Origin: Zobellia laminariae
GTDB taxonomy: Bacteria > Bacteroidota > Bacteroidia > Flavobacteriales > Flavobacteriaceae
Direction of reading: 5' to 3'
Assembly (NCBI RefSeq): GCF_009725995.1
Contig: NZ_RCNS01000004.1
Coordinates: forward strand, 496,001-560,000
DNA: 64,000 bases
Made by a program: the position numbers and the translations under genes. Position 1 is the first letter of the stretch; each line of letters opens with the position of its first letter. Below are positions 8,398-16,670 of this stretch, piece after piece. Below the pieces are notes generated by a model. That model saw only the letters and a list, made by a program, of their open reading frames with translations. It was not told where the DNA came from and did not search any database.

Positions 8398-9138
8398 TTA
8401 GTTACTGAGATTTATACTGTTGCTGTATAAAAGATCATGTAACGTGGTAGGAAGGAAATCTTCTCGGTCTAAACCAGATAAATTTTCAGAAGCATCCGTT
8501 GGCGCATTTTCGAAAAAATCTTCCGAAACAGGCTTGGCAATCAAGTTAAGGGTAGCTGCTGCAGTGTCTATATTATATGCCGAAATCTTATGGTCTAACC
8601 AATCTTTTTGTTGAGAACTGGGAACCATAATAGGCATTTGGTCATTAATATTATGGACTTCTGTCACGGTTCTATTTGCCTTGTCTGTAATAAGGGAACT
8701 TGTGATAAAGCCATCTTCTAACTCATTGTAAATACCGGCAAGACTAAATGGCTCGCCAGATTTCTGAGTCATATGAAAGAAGAGTAGTTCTCCTTCTGAG
8801 ATAAACGTGGTGAAAAAACCGGTTATAAGTAGTAGGCACCGATCAGTATCATCTGTATGGGCGTACCATGGTTTTGTTTGTAAAGAGGCTAACGGTATGG
8901 TTAACGTATTTACGTGTTTTTGAAAATTTGCCCAATCTCCCTGAAATCTCTTAGGTAGAATTCCCCAGATAGATGTAGATATGGTATTTTGTTGTTTTGA
9001 AGTTATAATAGGAACGGTACTTTCTTCAAGTCCGTTTATGATATTTCTGGGTCTATAGATGTCAGGAAATTGAAAAAACGCTCCATACGTTTCTTCAATC
9101 TGCTGTCTATCTGCCCTGATGGATAATTTATTGAACAT
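8398..9138 (-). CDS. Divergent SRAP (SOS response-associated peptidase-like) protein lacking catalytic residues
   Basis: A 246-residue protein of the SRAP/YedK/HMCES fold, recognisable from SIWGILPKRF, RCLLLITGFF, FSLAGIYNELEDG and NDQMPIMVP. Active members crosslink abasic sites through Cys2 and use a Glu in RC..P..GFYEW and a His in H-D-R-M-P. Here the start is MFNKL (no Cys2), the Glu position reads T (GFFTT) and the His position reads N (NDQMP). It therefore looks catalytically dead or reassigned. A longer start at 9183 (MCIP) exists but falls inside the hairpin terminator of the upstream gene, so 9138 is preferred. No DNA-repair partner is adjacent. Confidence 0.8.
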   Translation of the reverse strand: MFNKLSIRADRQQIEETYGAFFQFPDIYRPRNIINGLEESTVPIITSKQQNTISTSIWGILPKRFQGDWANFQKHVNTLTIPLASLQTKPWYAHTDDTDRCLLLITGFFTTFISEGELLFFHMTQKSGEPFSLAGIYNELEDGFITSSLITDKANRTVTEVHNINDQMPIMVPSSQQKDWLDHKISAYNIDTAAATLNLIAKPVSEDFFENAPTDASENLSGLDREDFLPTTLHDLLYSNSINLSN

Positions 9139-9166
9139 AGGTATTTTTCTATAGTTAGTGAAATTT

Positions 9167-9194
9167 AAAAAAGGGATGCACATGCATCCCTTTT
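9167..9194 (-). terminator. Intrinsic terminator of the DUF2383 gene
   Basis: An inverted repeat (9169-9180 with 9183-9194, core GGGATGCA) is preceded on the plus strand by A6, giving a U-tract on the minus strand. It lies 19 bp past the DUF2383 stop codon. Confidence 0.88.
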
Positions 9195-9212
9195 AATTTT
9201 TCTCCGGTACTC

Positions 9213-9662
9213 TTATAGTACGTCTTCTAATCTTTTGATGCTACTGAGATCGGTACTAATTTTATTCATTTGCTGGGTTAGTAAAGTAGCTGTTGTAGTT
9301 GGTAAAGAAGTCTCTTTCAATACCTCTTTGTATTCATCTACAGCCGCTTTTTCTCCAGTAATGGATTCTTCTAGCATGGCCTCGTCATTATCTCCGCTAA
9401 ACCAAGCTTTTACATCCATCCATCCGCGGTGCATTGCTCCAGTGGCACTTCCGCCTTTATCAAAGTTTTGACCGTAACGAGCAATTTCAGCTTTCAAATC
9501 ATGTCCAAACGCATAACGCTCATTTGCCTTGCGCGTAAAAAATGTTTTCAAATCCGTGCTTTGGGCATGTTCTGCTGCCTTTTTAAAGCCTTTTTCCGCG
9601 TCGTATGTTTTTTCTAATATGTTGTTCAATTTTGTGTGTACTTCTTCACTATATGTACTCAT
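9213..9662 (-). CDS. PA2169-family four-helix-bundle protein (DUF2383)
   Basis: A 149-residue cytoplasmic helical protein. It begins with LNNILEKTYDAEKGFKKAAE and carries the acidic/histidine pattern of the ferritin-like DUF2383 family (FGHDLKAEI, then EESITGEKAAVDEYKEVL). Members are commonly linked to envelope or oxidative stress, with no established reaction. It is a monocistronic gene: a promoter region of 199 bp upstream and a strong terminator downstream. Together with the DUF892 and DUF1328 genes it makes this segment look like a cluster of stress-response accessory proteins. Confidence 0.88.
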   Translation of the reverse strand: MSTYSEEVHTKLNNILEKTYDAEKGFKKAAEHAQSTDLKTFFTRKANERYAFGHDLKAEIARYGQNFDKGGSATGAMHRGWMDVKAWFSGDNDEAMLEESITGEKAAVDEYKEVLKETSLPTTTATLLTQQMNKISTDLSSIKRLEDVL

Positions 9663-9861
9663 TGTAATTTAGTTTTAAATGAGCGGCAACTTGCTTTTTG
9701 GGGGATGCGTGCCGCATGGCATCTTACTTACTGATAGTAAATTTACGAGGAAGTCTTTGTTGGTCTTTATCTGAAAAAATGAATTATTGATGCAATCCGT
9801 AAAGGGCGGATATACTACGTGTACATTTATCCATTAATGTGAAAGAGAATGTAAAGTAGTT

Positions 9862-10932
9862 TTAAAACTGGGGAGTGTACTGTTCAAAAAGTTCAAGCAT
9901 AACCATTTCTGAAGTAGAGAAATGCTCAGATTTGGAATCACTTTTGTCCGCCTTATCAAACCATTCTTTTAGAGAGCCGTCTTCATAGGAAGTAACTAAG
10001 ACGGGATGCACGTAATATTTGCGGCATACATTTCTGGTGTTTCCTAAGGCGGTTGCTGCAGCATCAAAACCTACAAGGAGATTCTTTTTGGTGTCTTTTT
10101 GGGTTTCGGCCAGGCCAAGGTCCAAAAGCGTATCAAAAAATACAACCGAAGCCGCCCAAGTTCTAAAGTCCTTAGCAGTAAAAAATTCTCCGCTTATATC
10201 ATGTAGATATTCGTTTACCATAGAACTGTCTACAGATTGTTTGTCGCCATCCTCATCGTAGTATTGAAAAAGCTCCCAACCAGGTATATCTTCACAACGG
10301 CTAATAAGGCGCATCAGTTTTTTATTACGAACGGTAATAGAGTGTTTTTTGCCCTTTTTACCCACAAACTCAAACTTAATATTATCCTTAAAAACTTCTA
10401 CATGCCTTTTACGCATGGTAGAAAGCCCGTATGATTTATTGCGTTTTGCATATTGCTCGTTGCCTATGCGTATATGGGTCTCATCCATAAGTTTTATAAT
10501 CAGCGCAACAACCTTGGCTTTTGACCATTTTTTTAGTGCAAGGTCTTTTTCTACCTGTGCTCTAATAAGTGGTAGCTTTTTACCAAACAAGGCCATCTTG
10601 TAGAATTTGGTCTGCTTTCTAATTTTTACCCAAGTAGGATGATAACGGTATTGCTTTCTGTTTTTTAAATCTTTACCTACTGCTTGTAGATGCCCATTAG
10701 ATAAATCAGTGATTTTTACATCTTCCCATGCTGGTGGTAAAACCAAACTTGTAATCCGCTCTAGCTCCTTTTTGTCCGTTACAGGTTTTTGTTTGTGTAA
10801 ATAAATGAAACTCTTTCCTTTTCGGGAACGGGAGATTGGCATTTTACCATTGTCTACATAAACCAAATTGAGATTTTCAATCGCCAATTCTGGTGCTCTC
10901 AATAACTGACTTAATAGTTTCTCTTTGGTCAT
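9862..10932 (-). CDS. DNA topoisomerase IB
   Basis: A 356-residue eukaryal/poxviral-type topoisomerase IB that relaxes DNA by 3'-phosphotyrosine nicking. The N-terminal DNA-binding domain includes LPPAWEDVKI and HLQAVGKDLKNRKQYRYHP. The catalytic domain shows MDETHIRIGNEQYAKRNKSY, DFRTWAASV and the active-site Y307 in CRKYYVHP. Length is normal for bacterial members. It stands alone, with 199 bp downstream and 227 bp upstream to a divergent small membrane gene. Bacterial TopIB genes are patchily distributed and often sit among stress genes, as here. Confidence 0.95.
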   Translation of the reverse strand: MTKEKLLSQLLRAPELAIENLNLVYVDNGKMPISRSRKGKSFIYLHKQKPVTDKKELERITSLVLPPAWEDVKITDLSNGHLQAVGKDLKNRKQYRYHPTWVKIRKQTKFYKMALFGKKLPLIRAQVEKDLALKKWSKAKVVALIIKLMDETHIRIGNEQYAKRNKSYGLSTMRKRHVEVFKDNIKFEFVGKKGKKHSITVRNKKLMRLISRCEDIPGWELFQYYDEDGDKQSVDSSMVNEYLHDISGEFFTAKDFRTWAASVVFFDTLLDLGLAETQKDTKKNLLVGFDAAATALGNTRNVCRKYYVHPVLVTSYEDGSLKEWFDKADKSDSKSEHFSTSEMVMLELFEQYTPQF

Positions 10933-11159
10933 CTGTGTAATGGGGTTGATGGTTGTAATGTACTGATGAGGTTAAAGATATCTCTAATATCATATCCGGT
11001 TTGAGCTCAATCAATTTTTAGATTAACCGTTATGGGAAAATGGTTTAATTAAGTAAAAAATGCATGTATATTAGAGTAAAACGATGTAAAAACTCATGAT
11101 TTTGAATGAATCTGAGTCGTTTTTGAAAATTTTAAGTAAGTCGAAAAATAAAAAAAAAT

Positions 11160-11345
11160 ATGGAAAATACAATGAAAGACGAGAAGATAAGAAATGAAAA
11201 AACTGAATTTGCTAAGGAAGCTCACGATCCTAAGGAAGAGTATATCTTTCAGAAAAATGGAATCACTAAAAAAGGGTTCTTTATTATCATAGCTGCTTTG
11301 GTTATTTTAGGAATAGCACTTGTTGCATCTGGTGTGGCTTTCTAG
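11160..11345 (+). CDS. Small single-pass membrane protein (61 aa)
   Basis: A charged N-terminal 37 residues (ENTMKDEKIRNEKTEFAKEA) is followed by one hydrophobic helix (about 38-60) and ends VASGVAF. The start could instead be the second Met (MKDEK). An A-rich leader precedes the start and a strong bidirectional terminator follows 55 bp after the stop, which supports a real monocistronic gene. I do not recognise the family. Confidence 0.6.
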   Translation: MENTMKDEKIRNEKTEFAKEAHDPKEEYIFQKNGITKKGFFIIIAALVILGIALVASGVAF

Positions 11346-11400
11346 CTCTACTGCTTTAGGCATATTAAAAATGAATGATTCTTACTGAAGAACAACTAAA

Positions 11401-11434
11401 ATAGTTACAGCCCTCTAGTTAGGGCTGTAACTAT
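11401..11434. terminator. Bidirectional terminator overlapping the 3' end of the AI-2E gene
   Basis: A perfect 14-bp stem (11401-11414 with 11421-11434, core ACAGCCCT) has a 6-base loop. T-rich tracts follow on both strands. It terminates the small plus-strand gene. The minus-strand AI-2E-family gene encodes its last residues (LTRGL and stop) inside the hairpin, so the structure serves both transcripts. Confidence 0.85.
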
Positions 11435-12505
11435 TTTATTTTTAGATACAAATTGTTTTAGAATCACCTTTATAACTGTATACCCAGGTACGGCTACCAT
11501 CATACCAACAATTCCAAATAACAGACCCGCACATAGTATCACTAAGAAGATTTCTAACGGATGCGACTTTACACTGTTACTGAATATAATGGGTTGAGAG
11601 AAAAAATTATCTATAAGCTGGCCAATCGTTACGCCAAGAAGTACATACCCCACTTTGGGTAGAATAATAGTACTAAAATCTAATCCCGGGTTACTGGTAA
11701 CCGTAAACATTACCATAATAATAGCGCCTATCATTGGTCCCAAATAGGGGATAACATTGAACAGGGCACACATGAAAGCAATGAGTACCGCATTCTCCAA
11801 CCCTACTAAGATTAAGGTTATGGCATATAAAGAGAACAGAATGAACAGTTGAAACAAGAGCCCAACGAAGTAGCGAGACAATAGGTTTTTAATCTTTGCT
11901 ATGGACCGCATAGTTTTCATTCTGTGGTTGTCCGGCACCGATGCTAAAATAGACCGTTGAATAATTTTACTGTCTTTAAGAAAAAAGAATGAAATAAATA
12001 AAACGGAGAATATTCCAATACCAATATTGTCTAGTACTTCCAAAATGGATTTAAAAAATGATGGTACCAAATCCTTGCTCAGGCCTTTTACCGCGTTTTC
12101 ATCTAAAGCAGCATTTTCTACCAAATCTTCAACAACTTTTTTGGTAGTACCAAAGTACTCGGAAACCATAACGTACAGTTTATCAAACTCAGCCTGAATT
12201 ACACCAAAATCAAACAAATAAAGGTTTTTACCCTGTTCGGTAAGTAGCGGCACAATCAATACAATAACACCTCCAAACAATGCGGTTAAAAGGAGCATAG
12301 TGAGAATTACGGCCATAATATTAGGTATCCTAAGGTGATGTTTTAGGAAAATGACAATTGGTCTACCTATGAGCGCTACAACACCGGATATGACCAGATA
12401 AGCTACTATAGATTGCAGTTCGTAAATTAGAAATAAGAGAAGCAGAAAGCCGCTTATTGCGGCTACTGCTTTCAAAATTCCACTGGCTATCTCATTTGAT
12501 TTCAT
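11405..12505 (-). CDS. AI-2E family transporter (membrane permease)
   Basis: A 366-residue polytopic inner-membrane protein of the AI-2E exporter/TqsA superfamily. It has paired N-terminal helices, a soluble segment around residues 85-150, and the family-typical ALFNVIPYLGPMIGAIIMVM followed by GQLIDNFFSQPIIFSNSVKS. Substrates vary in the family and include autoinducer-2, and Na+ or K+ in exchange for H+. No quorum-sensing gene is near, and the SLC13 and MscS neighbours suggest ion or osmotic roles. It is last in a minus-strand run with the MscS gene 79 bp upstream. A paralogue lies at 17433-18461. Confidence 0.88.
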   Translation of the reverse strand: MKSNEIASGILKAVAAISGFLLLLFLIYELQSIVAYLVISGVVALIGRPIVIFLKHHLRIPNIMAVILTMLLLTALFGGVIVLIVPLLTEQGKNLYLFDFGVIQAEFDKLYVMVSEYFGTTKKVVEDLVENAALDENAVKGLSKDLVPSFFKSILEVLDNIGIGIFSVLFISFFFLKDSKIIQRSILASVPDNHRMKTMRSIAKIKNLLSRYFVGLLFQLFILFSLYAITLILVGLENAVLIAFMCALFNVIPYLGPMIGAIIMVMFTVTSNPGLDFSTIILPKVGYVLLGVTIGQLIDNFFSQPIIFSNSVKSHPLEIFLVILCAGLLFGIVGMMVAVPGYTVIKVILKQFVSKNKIVTALTRGL

Positions 12506-12584
12506 GGATGGGTATTGGGTAAGTTAATTTACTTCAAATAAGCTATTAAATTAAGTCCGAGCTTTTATTTCTCTTTCTACTATT

Positions 12585-13484
12585 TTAAGATTGCCCTTTG
12601 ATTGAATTGGTATTCATATTCAATGTGTTCTTTCCAAAATCTAGCGTACGGATAGGGAAAGGAATATTAATGTCTTTCTCATCAAAGTGTGATTTAATCA
12701 ACTTAACTGCCTCATGTCTAGCGGCGTGTTCTTGTTTAGCACCTTTCATATCAATCCAAAAACGGACCATAAAATTAATAGAACTATCTCCAAATTCAGT
12801 AAAATAAAATTCTACGGCTTCGTTATTTTTCTGAGGGAAACTATCACCAATAATTTTCACGACCAAATCCTCTACATCTTGTAATTTACTCTCATAACCT
12901 ACACCACAACTAACAACAATCTTACTTCTGTTACTAAGCGAATAGTTTTTAAAAGACCCGTCCACAAATTTGGAGTTGGGTATAATTACGTAATTATTAT
13001 CGGGCTGGCGTACCACAACATTTCTCAAACTAATTTCTGAAACAAAACCTTTTACGCCATCACTTTCAATAAAGTCATCAATATTTATTTTCGGCATAAA
13101 AGAAAGTATAAGTCCACCAAATGTGTTGCTTAAAGTTCCTTGTAATGCTAAGCCAATAGCCAGACCAACAACACCTGCACCTGCAAGAATACTGGTAAGA
13201 ACCTTATCTAGTTCCAATACACCCAAGGCTATAAAGAACCCAACCAAAATAACAGCCAAGAAAATAAATCGTGCAATTATATCTTGAATAGATTGTTGAC
13301 TGATACGGTTAAGCAAGAACTTTTGCATTAGTTTGCGAATGCCCCGTGCAATGAAATAAAACAGGACCATGATAAAGATGGCCATAACAATATTGGGAAG
13401 CTTTAATACAATGGCATCTAGCCACCCATCTAACTTGTCCCATAATTTACTTATTGAGTCTTCTATTGAGAATTTACTTTCCAT
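12585..13484 (-). CDS. Small-conductance mechanosensitive channel (MscS family)
   Basis: A 299-residue channel. Three membrane helices precede the pore helix, whose Gly/Ala-rich pattern GVVGLAIGLALQGTLSNTFG is diagnostic of MscS. The soluble beta domain (VVVRQPDNNYVIIPNSKF) and alpha/beta C-terminal domain follow. It should open under membrane tension and release solutes during hypo-osmotic shock. Its start is 11 bp from the stop of the SLC13 permease gene, so the two are co-transcribed. Confidence 0.93.
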   Translation of the reverse strand: MESKFSIEDSISKLWDKLDGWLDAIVLKLPNIVMAIFIMVLFYFIARGIRKLMQKFLLNRISQQSIQDIIARFIFLAVILVGFFIALGVLELDKVLTSILAGAGVVGLAIGLALQGTLSNTFGGLILSFMPKINIDDFIESDGVKGFVSEISLRNVVVRQPDNNYVIIPNSKFVDGSFKNYSLSNRSKIVVSCGVGYESKLQDVEDLVVKIIGDSFPQKNNEAVEFYFTEFGDSSINFMVRFWIDMKGAKQEHAARHEAVKLIKSHFDEKDINIPFPIRTLDFGKNTLNMNTNSIKGQS

Positions 13485-13495
13485 AATATTTTTTC

Positions 13496-15313
13496 TTATA
13501 ACATGTTGGTTAATAAAAATGTGGCCACCACTGCCAGAATGAGGCTCAAAAGGCCGCCAATTCCCAGAAAGTGACTAAATCTATAGTTCCCTAGACTATA
13601 GATTAAGGTGTTGGTCTGATAGCCAACAGGGGTGAAAAAGCTAAAATTAGCAGCAAACATTACTGCTAGAATAAAGGGTTTGAAGTCTAACTGCATTCCC
13701 TGTGCTACGGCTATAGATATGGGTGTCATAATAATTGCCGTAGCATTATTACTTATGACCGCACTTAAAATCATTGTTGAAAAAAATAGGGTTCCTATGA
13801 CAACGTATCCAGGTTGGTCAAACAGGAAACCCAGTAGTTTTTCTGAAATAAAAGCATCTGCACCGGTGTTATGCATGGCAACACCTAAAGGAATCATACC
13901 TGCCAACAAAAAGAAAATTTGCCAGTTTACCTTTTTATAAACAGTGGTTAAATCCAGATTGTTGGTCAATAATAAAATACAAACACCGGTAAGGGCGCTT
14001 ACCATTATAGATAATGTTCCGGTAGCTGCTAAACCAATAACTAGCAAGAGCACGCCTAAAGAGAAATAACGCTTGTATTTAGAGTTAGAGCCTACTTTGT
14101 CAAACTCTTGGAGGAGTATAACATTCTCCATATTATTTATGGTTTCAAGCTTTTCTTTGGAGGTCTCCAAAAGCAGACGGTCACCCACTTTTAATACCAA
14201 TTTGTTCATGCTACTGCGTACCAATCTTTCTTTTAAGTTGGTTAACGTTTTTCTTTTTTTAATGGCGACGGGCACAATATCCTGCATCATTGAGCTTCTT
14301 AGGTTACCTAAGGTTTTACCAAGAAACTGGGCTCCCGGAAGCATAAGTAGCTCTATAAATATTCGGGCATCAAGTTCGTTTTCCTTTTTGTCTTTTATGT
14401 TGCTAAGCTCTTGTGGAGCAAAGTATTTTTCTTCGTTAAGGCTTAGATTTTCAGATTCGTTTATTCTGGTTAGATTTTCTAAGTCGCACATTAATAGCAA
14501 CTCATCATTAGCCTTAAAAGTGATATACTTACCGGGAGAATTATGAACTCTATTGTTTCTTGTTAGCTTTAAAAGCGAAACATCTGGATTCTCAAAAAGG
14601 AAACTTTCTTTAATAGTTTTACCTACCAATTTAGAATCTGCATTTATATGAACATGGGTTACATAGCTGTTTAGATTATAATCCTCATCCAAGTTTTTGC
14701 CTTTTCCCCAAGGCAACCAATGTAACGTTAGAGTAAGGTAAACGATTGATATTCCAAGAAATATTAGTCCGAGCATGGAGAATTCAAAGAAGCCCAATTT
14801 TTCGGCACCTAAATCTGTTGCTACGGAGTTTACTATTAAGTTGGTTGAGGTACCCATTAGTGTACAAGAACCTCCTAGAATACCGGCAAAGGAGATGGGC
14901 AGTAATAATTTACTTTGAGATACATTGTATTTCTCCGAAAGCTGGTTCACTATTTTGATGAAAACAATGACCACGGCAGTGGTACTAATAAAAGCGGAGA
15001 TGCCTGCGGTAACAAACATGAATATGGGAGCCATAACATAAAGGGGTAAACCCTTTACCCGCCCCATACCTGATGCAAGCCAATTGATAACACCATTTTC
15101 TTCTAAGGCAATGGCAAGAATCATTAAAGCAAGAACAGCAATTGTAGCGCTGTTAGAAAAGCCACTAATAGCTTCTTCAGGTTTGACTAAGCCTAATAGG
15201 GTAAGGGAAACAATAATTAAGAAGGCAATTTTATCTACTGGAAAAACCTCGAATACAAATAGTAGTACGGTTACCAGTAAAACACAAAACATTAAAGTTA
15301 TTTCCCAGGTCAT
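13496..15313 (-). CDS. SLC13/DASS-type permease with two central RCK_C (TrkA-C) domains
   Basis: A 605-residue membrane protein. An N-terminal set of helices includes GGSCTLMGTSTNLIVNSVAT. A soluble centre of about residues 215-390 contains two TrkA-C repeats (DSKLVGKTIKESF and GAQFLGKTLGNL). A C-terminal set of helices ends in a second TP-motif region (SNNATAIIMTPISIAVAQGM). The family moves anions such as sulfate or dicarboxylates, usually with Na+; TrkA-C domains are thought to gate transport. It leads an operon with the MscS gene. A hairpin sits in its 5' leader at 15325-15351. Confidence 0.9.
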   Translation of the reverse strand: MTWEITLMFCVLLVTVLLFVFEVFPVDKIAFLIIVSLTLLGLVKPEEAISGFSNSATIAVLALMILAIALEENGVINWLASGMGRVKGLPLYVMAPIFMFVTAGISAFISTTAVVIVFIKIVNQLSEKYNVSQSKLLLPISFAGILGGSCTLMGTSTNLIVNSVATDLGAEKLGFFEFSMLGLIFLGISIVYLTLTLHWLPWGKGKNLDEDYNLNSYVTHVHINADSKLVGKTIKESFLFENPDVSLLKLTRNNRVHNSPGKYITFKANDELLLMCDLENLTRINESENLSLNEEKYFAPQELSNIKDKKENELDARIFIELLMLPGAQFLGKTLGNLRSSMMQDIVPVAIKKRKTLTNLKERLVRSSMNKLVLKVGDRLLLETSKEKLETINNMENVILLQEFDKVGSNSKYKRYFSLGVLLLVIGLAATGTLSIMVSALTGVCILLLTNNLDLTTVYKKVNWQIFFLLAGMIPLGVAMHNTGADAFISEKLLGFLFDQPGYVVIGTLFFSTMILSAVISNNATAIIMTPISIAVAQGMQLDFKPFILAVMFAANFSFFTPVGYQTNTLIYSLGNYRFSHFLGIGGLLSLILAVVATFLLTNML

Positions 15314-15324
15314 TTTATATATTC

Positions 15325-15351
15325 GGTAGTACGCCAGATTTGTGTACTACC
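15325..15351 (-). promoter_or_regulatory. Leader hairpin upstream of the SLC13 gene
   Basis: Arms GGTAGTAC (15325-15332) and GTACTACC (15344-15351) are perfect inverted repeats, with an 11-base loop, 11 bp upstream of the SLC13 ATG. No U-run follows on the minus strand. It could be an RNA element masking the ribosome site or a protein operator. Confidence 0.4.
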
Positions 15352-15359
15352 ATAATTTG

Positions 15360-15521
15360 TTATGTTTTTAGCTTCTTTCTTTTTTTCTTGCCTTTACTTG
15401 TCTCGTTTTTCTGCAATAGCTTATATCCCAAATAAGCGAATTGCATTCCTACGAGCGCCAGTTTTAATTTTCTACTATTGGCCAAAGCCGAGGCGATGCC
15501 AATTAATGATGTCGGTTTCAT
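15360..15521 (-). CDS. Small basic protein (53 aa), probable
   Basis: A 53-codon frame between HPF and the SLC13 gene on the same strand: MKPTSLIGIASALANSRKLK, then a short hydrophobic stretch (LALVGMQFAYLGYKLL), then a lysine-rich tail (KGKKKRKKLK). One short membrane or amphipathic segment with a strongly positive C-terminus is plausible. Spacing of 37 bp after HPF and 46 bp before the SLC13 start fits an operon member. I do not recognise the family; length and context are the only support. Confidence 0.5.
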   Translation of the reverse strand: MKPTSLIGIASALANSRKLKLALVGMQFAYLGYKLLQKNETSKGKKKRKKLKT

Positions 15522-15545
15522 ATCTTTTTTTTTAGGTTACACATT

Positions 15546-15579
15546 GATAAGATGACGGCTAGTGAGCCGACATCTTATC
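15546..15579. repeat. Long hairpin spanning the HPF stop codon
   Basis: Two 15-base arms (15546-15560 and 15565-15579) match at 14 positions around a 4-base loop and include the TAG stop of the HPF gene. On the minus strand it is followed by A-rich rather than T-rich sequence, so it is not a standard terminator. It may be an mRNA-stabilising or processing structure. Confidence 0.5.
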
Positions 15580-15858
15580 CTTTACTTTTCTCAATTGATC
15601 TTGTAAATCACGAACGGTTTCACTCATGGCCGCTTCAAAAGTTTCGGCATTAGATGAGGCAAAAATTCGTGGTCCGGGCATACTCAAACGGATGTCACAA
15701 AACATTTCTTGATCATCGCTTCGGTTTTCCTTTTTAAAGAATACATCTGCACGATGTACAAAATCATATTTATGCGCTAACTTTTCTAGTTTTTCCTTTA
15801 CAAGTCCTTCTAAACGCCCGCTGGCAGATACATCGTGATATTCGTAAATGATTTGCAT
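15559..15858 (-). CDS. hpf: Ribosome hibernation-promoting factor (short HPF / RaiA family)
   Basis: A 99-residue protein with the single beta-alpha-beta fold of short HPF/RaiA. It binds the decoding centre of the 30S subunit to idle ribosomes under stress or starvation. Visible family segments are VSASGRLEGLVKEKLEKLAH near the start, FCDIRLSMPGPRIFASSNAE in the middle, and a basic C-terminal helix (DLQDQLRKVKDKM). No dimerisation C-terminal domain is present, so it is the short form. Its context among stress genes and its 3' hairpin suggest stress-regulated expression. Confidence 0.92.
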   Translation of the reverse strand: MQIIYEYHDVSASGRLEGLVKEKLEKLAHKYDFVHRADVFFKKENRSDDQEMFCDIRLSMPGPRIFASSNAETFEAAMSETVRDLQDQLRKVKDKMSAH

Positions 15859-15970
15859 ATTGTGTGTTTTTGATTAAATTTTTAAGTGGATGGGCTTTTG
15901 CACATCCTTTTTAATATGATATTTATTCCAATCTAGAGTTCTGTTTTATATAAGATTTAGAAGTATACTA

Positions 15971-16612
15971 TTAGTACATTCTAACAGAATCAACCAATTG
16001 TTTTAACTCATCATGTGGTAAGGATTTACCGTAAATGGCCTGGTCTGGATCCATTATTTTAGTATCGGTAAGATTGCCCACATAGAGTGTATCAAAACCC
16101 ATATCTTCAATTAGTTTTTTTGTGACATATCTGCTTTCAATATCTTGGGCAGCATAGGGTACAGTCAATTTATCCGTACTCCTAAAAGCTTTGTCACGTA
16201 AATCGTCGGCCTTAATAGAATTGAATGCTTTTGCAGTTTTAGCCGAGCTAAATTTCATGGCAGTATATTCTGATGCTGTATAATTGGCATCTCGTACCTT
16301 CTGTGCCATTTCTCCATCTCTTTCCGGATACGGATTTGTAGCATCTATTATAAGCTTGTTACTATATTGTGAGGCATAGGTTTTAGCCATTTCATCAACT
16401 GCTTTAAAAGGCATTGCTAACAAGTAAACATCTGCATTGGACTCAAAAGCTTCTTTGATACCCATTGCCTGTGCGTTGTTTCCAGCTTCGCTTGCTAAGT
16501 CTTTTAATTCTTCTGGATGACGTGAGCTAAAAAGTACTTCGTGCCCTGCTTTTGCCCAGTGCTTTCCTAAATTTCCTCCTATGTTTCCACTTCCTATAAT
16601 TCCTATTTTCAT
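15971..16612 (-). CDS. NADP-binding oxidoreductase, F420 reductase-like
   Basis: A 213-residue Rossmann-fold protein. The N-terminal GIIGSGNIGGNLGKHWAKAG is an NADP-binding loop and SSRHP is the adjacent phosphate-contact region, as in NADPH-dependent F420 reductase-like proteins. IIDATNPYPERDG and AKAFNSIKADDL are typical of the family. F420 is not expected in this phylum, so the true electron partner or substrate is unknown. It follows a nitroreductase by 58 bp on the same strand and may act with it in redox stress. Confidence 0.8.
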   Translation of the reverse strand: MKIGIIGSGNIGGNLGKHWAKAGHEVLFSSRHPEELKDLASEAGNNAQAMGIKEAFESNADVYLLAMPFKAVDEMAKTYASQYSNKLIIDATNPYPERDGEMAQKVRDANYTASEYTAMKFSSAKTAKAFNSIKADDLRDKAFRSTDKLTVPYAAQDIESRYVTKKLIEDMGFDTLYVGNLTDTKIMDPDQAIYGKSLPHDELKQLVDSVRMY

Positions 16613-16670
16613 AACTGTTTGATTTATGTTACATCCGCAGTTGCGGATAATCTGTTTTTGATTCCTTTAT

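Noticed and set aside
9139..9183. Longer SRAP start beginning MCIP, which would supply a Cys2
   Set aside because: The start codon lies inside the hairpin terminator of the upstream gene, and the following residues do not match the family MCGR N-terminus, whereas MFNKLS is a natural beginning.
11405..12505. Autoinducer-2 quorum-sensing export
   Set aside because: Only the broad AI-2E family name suggests it; no luxS or signalling gene is present, and relatives transport ions.
15880..15915. Hairpin upstream of HPF as a terminator of the F420-reductase-like gene
   Set aside because: The stem is imperfect and the T-rich side is on the strand with no upstream gene.
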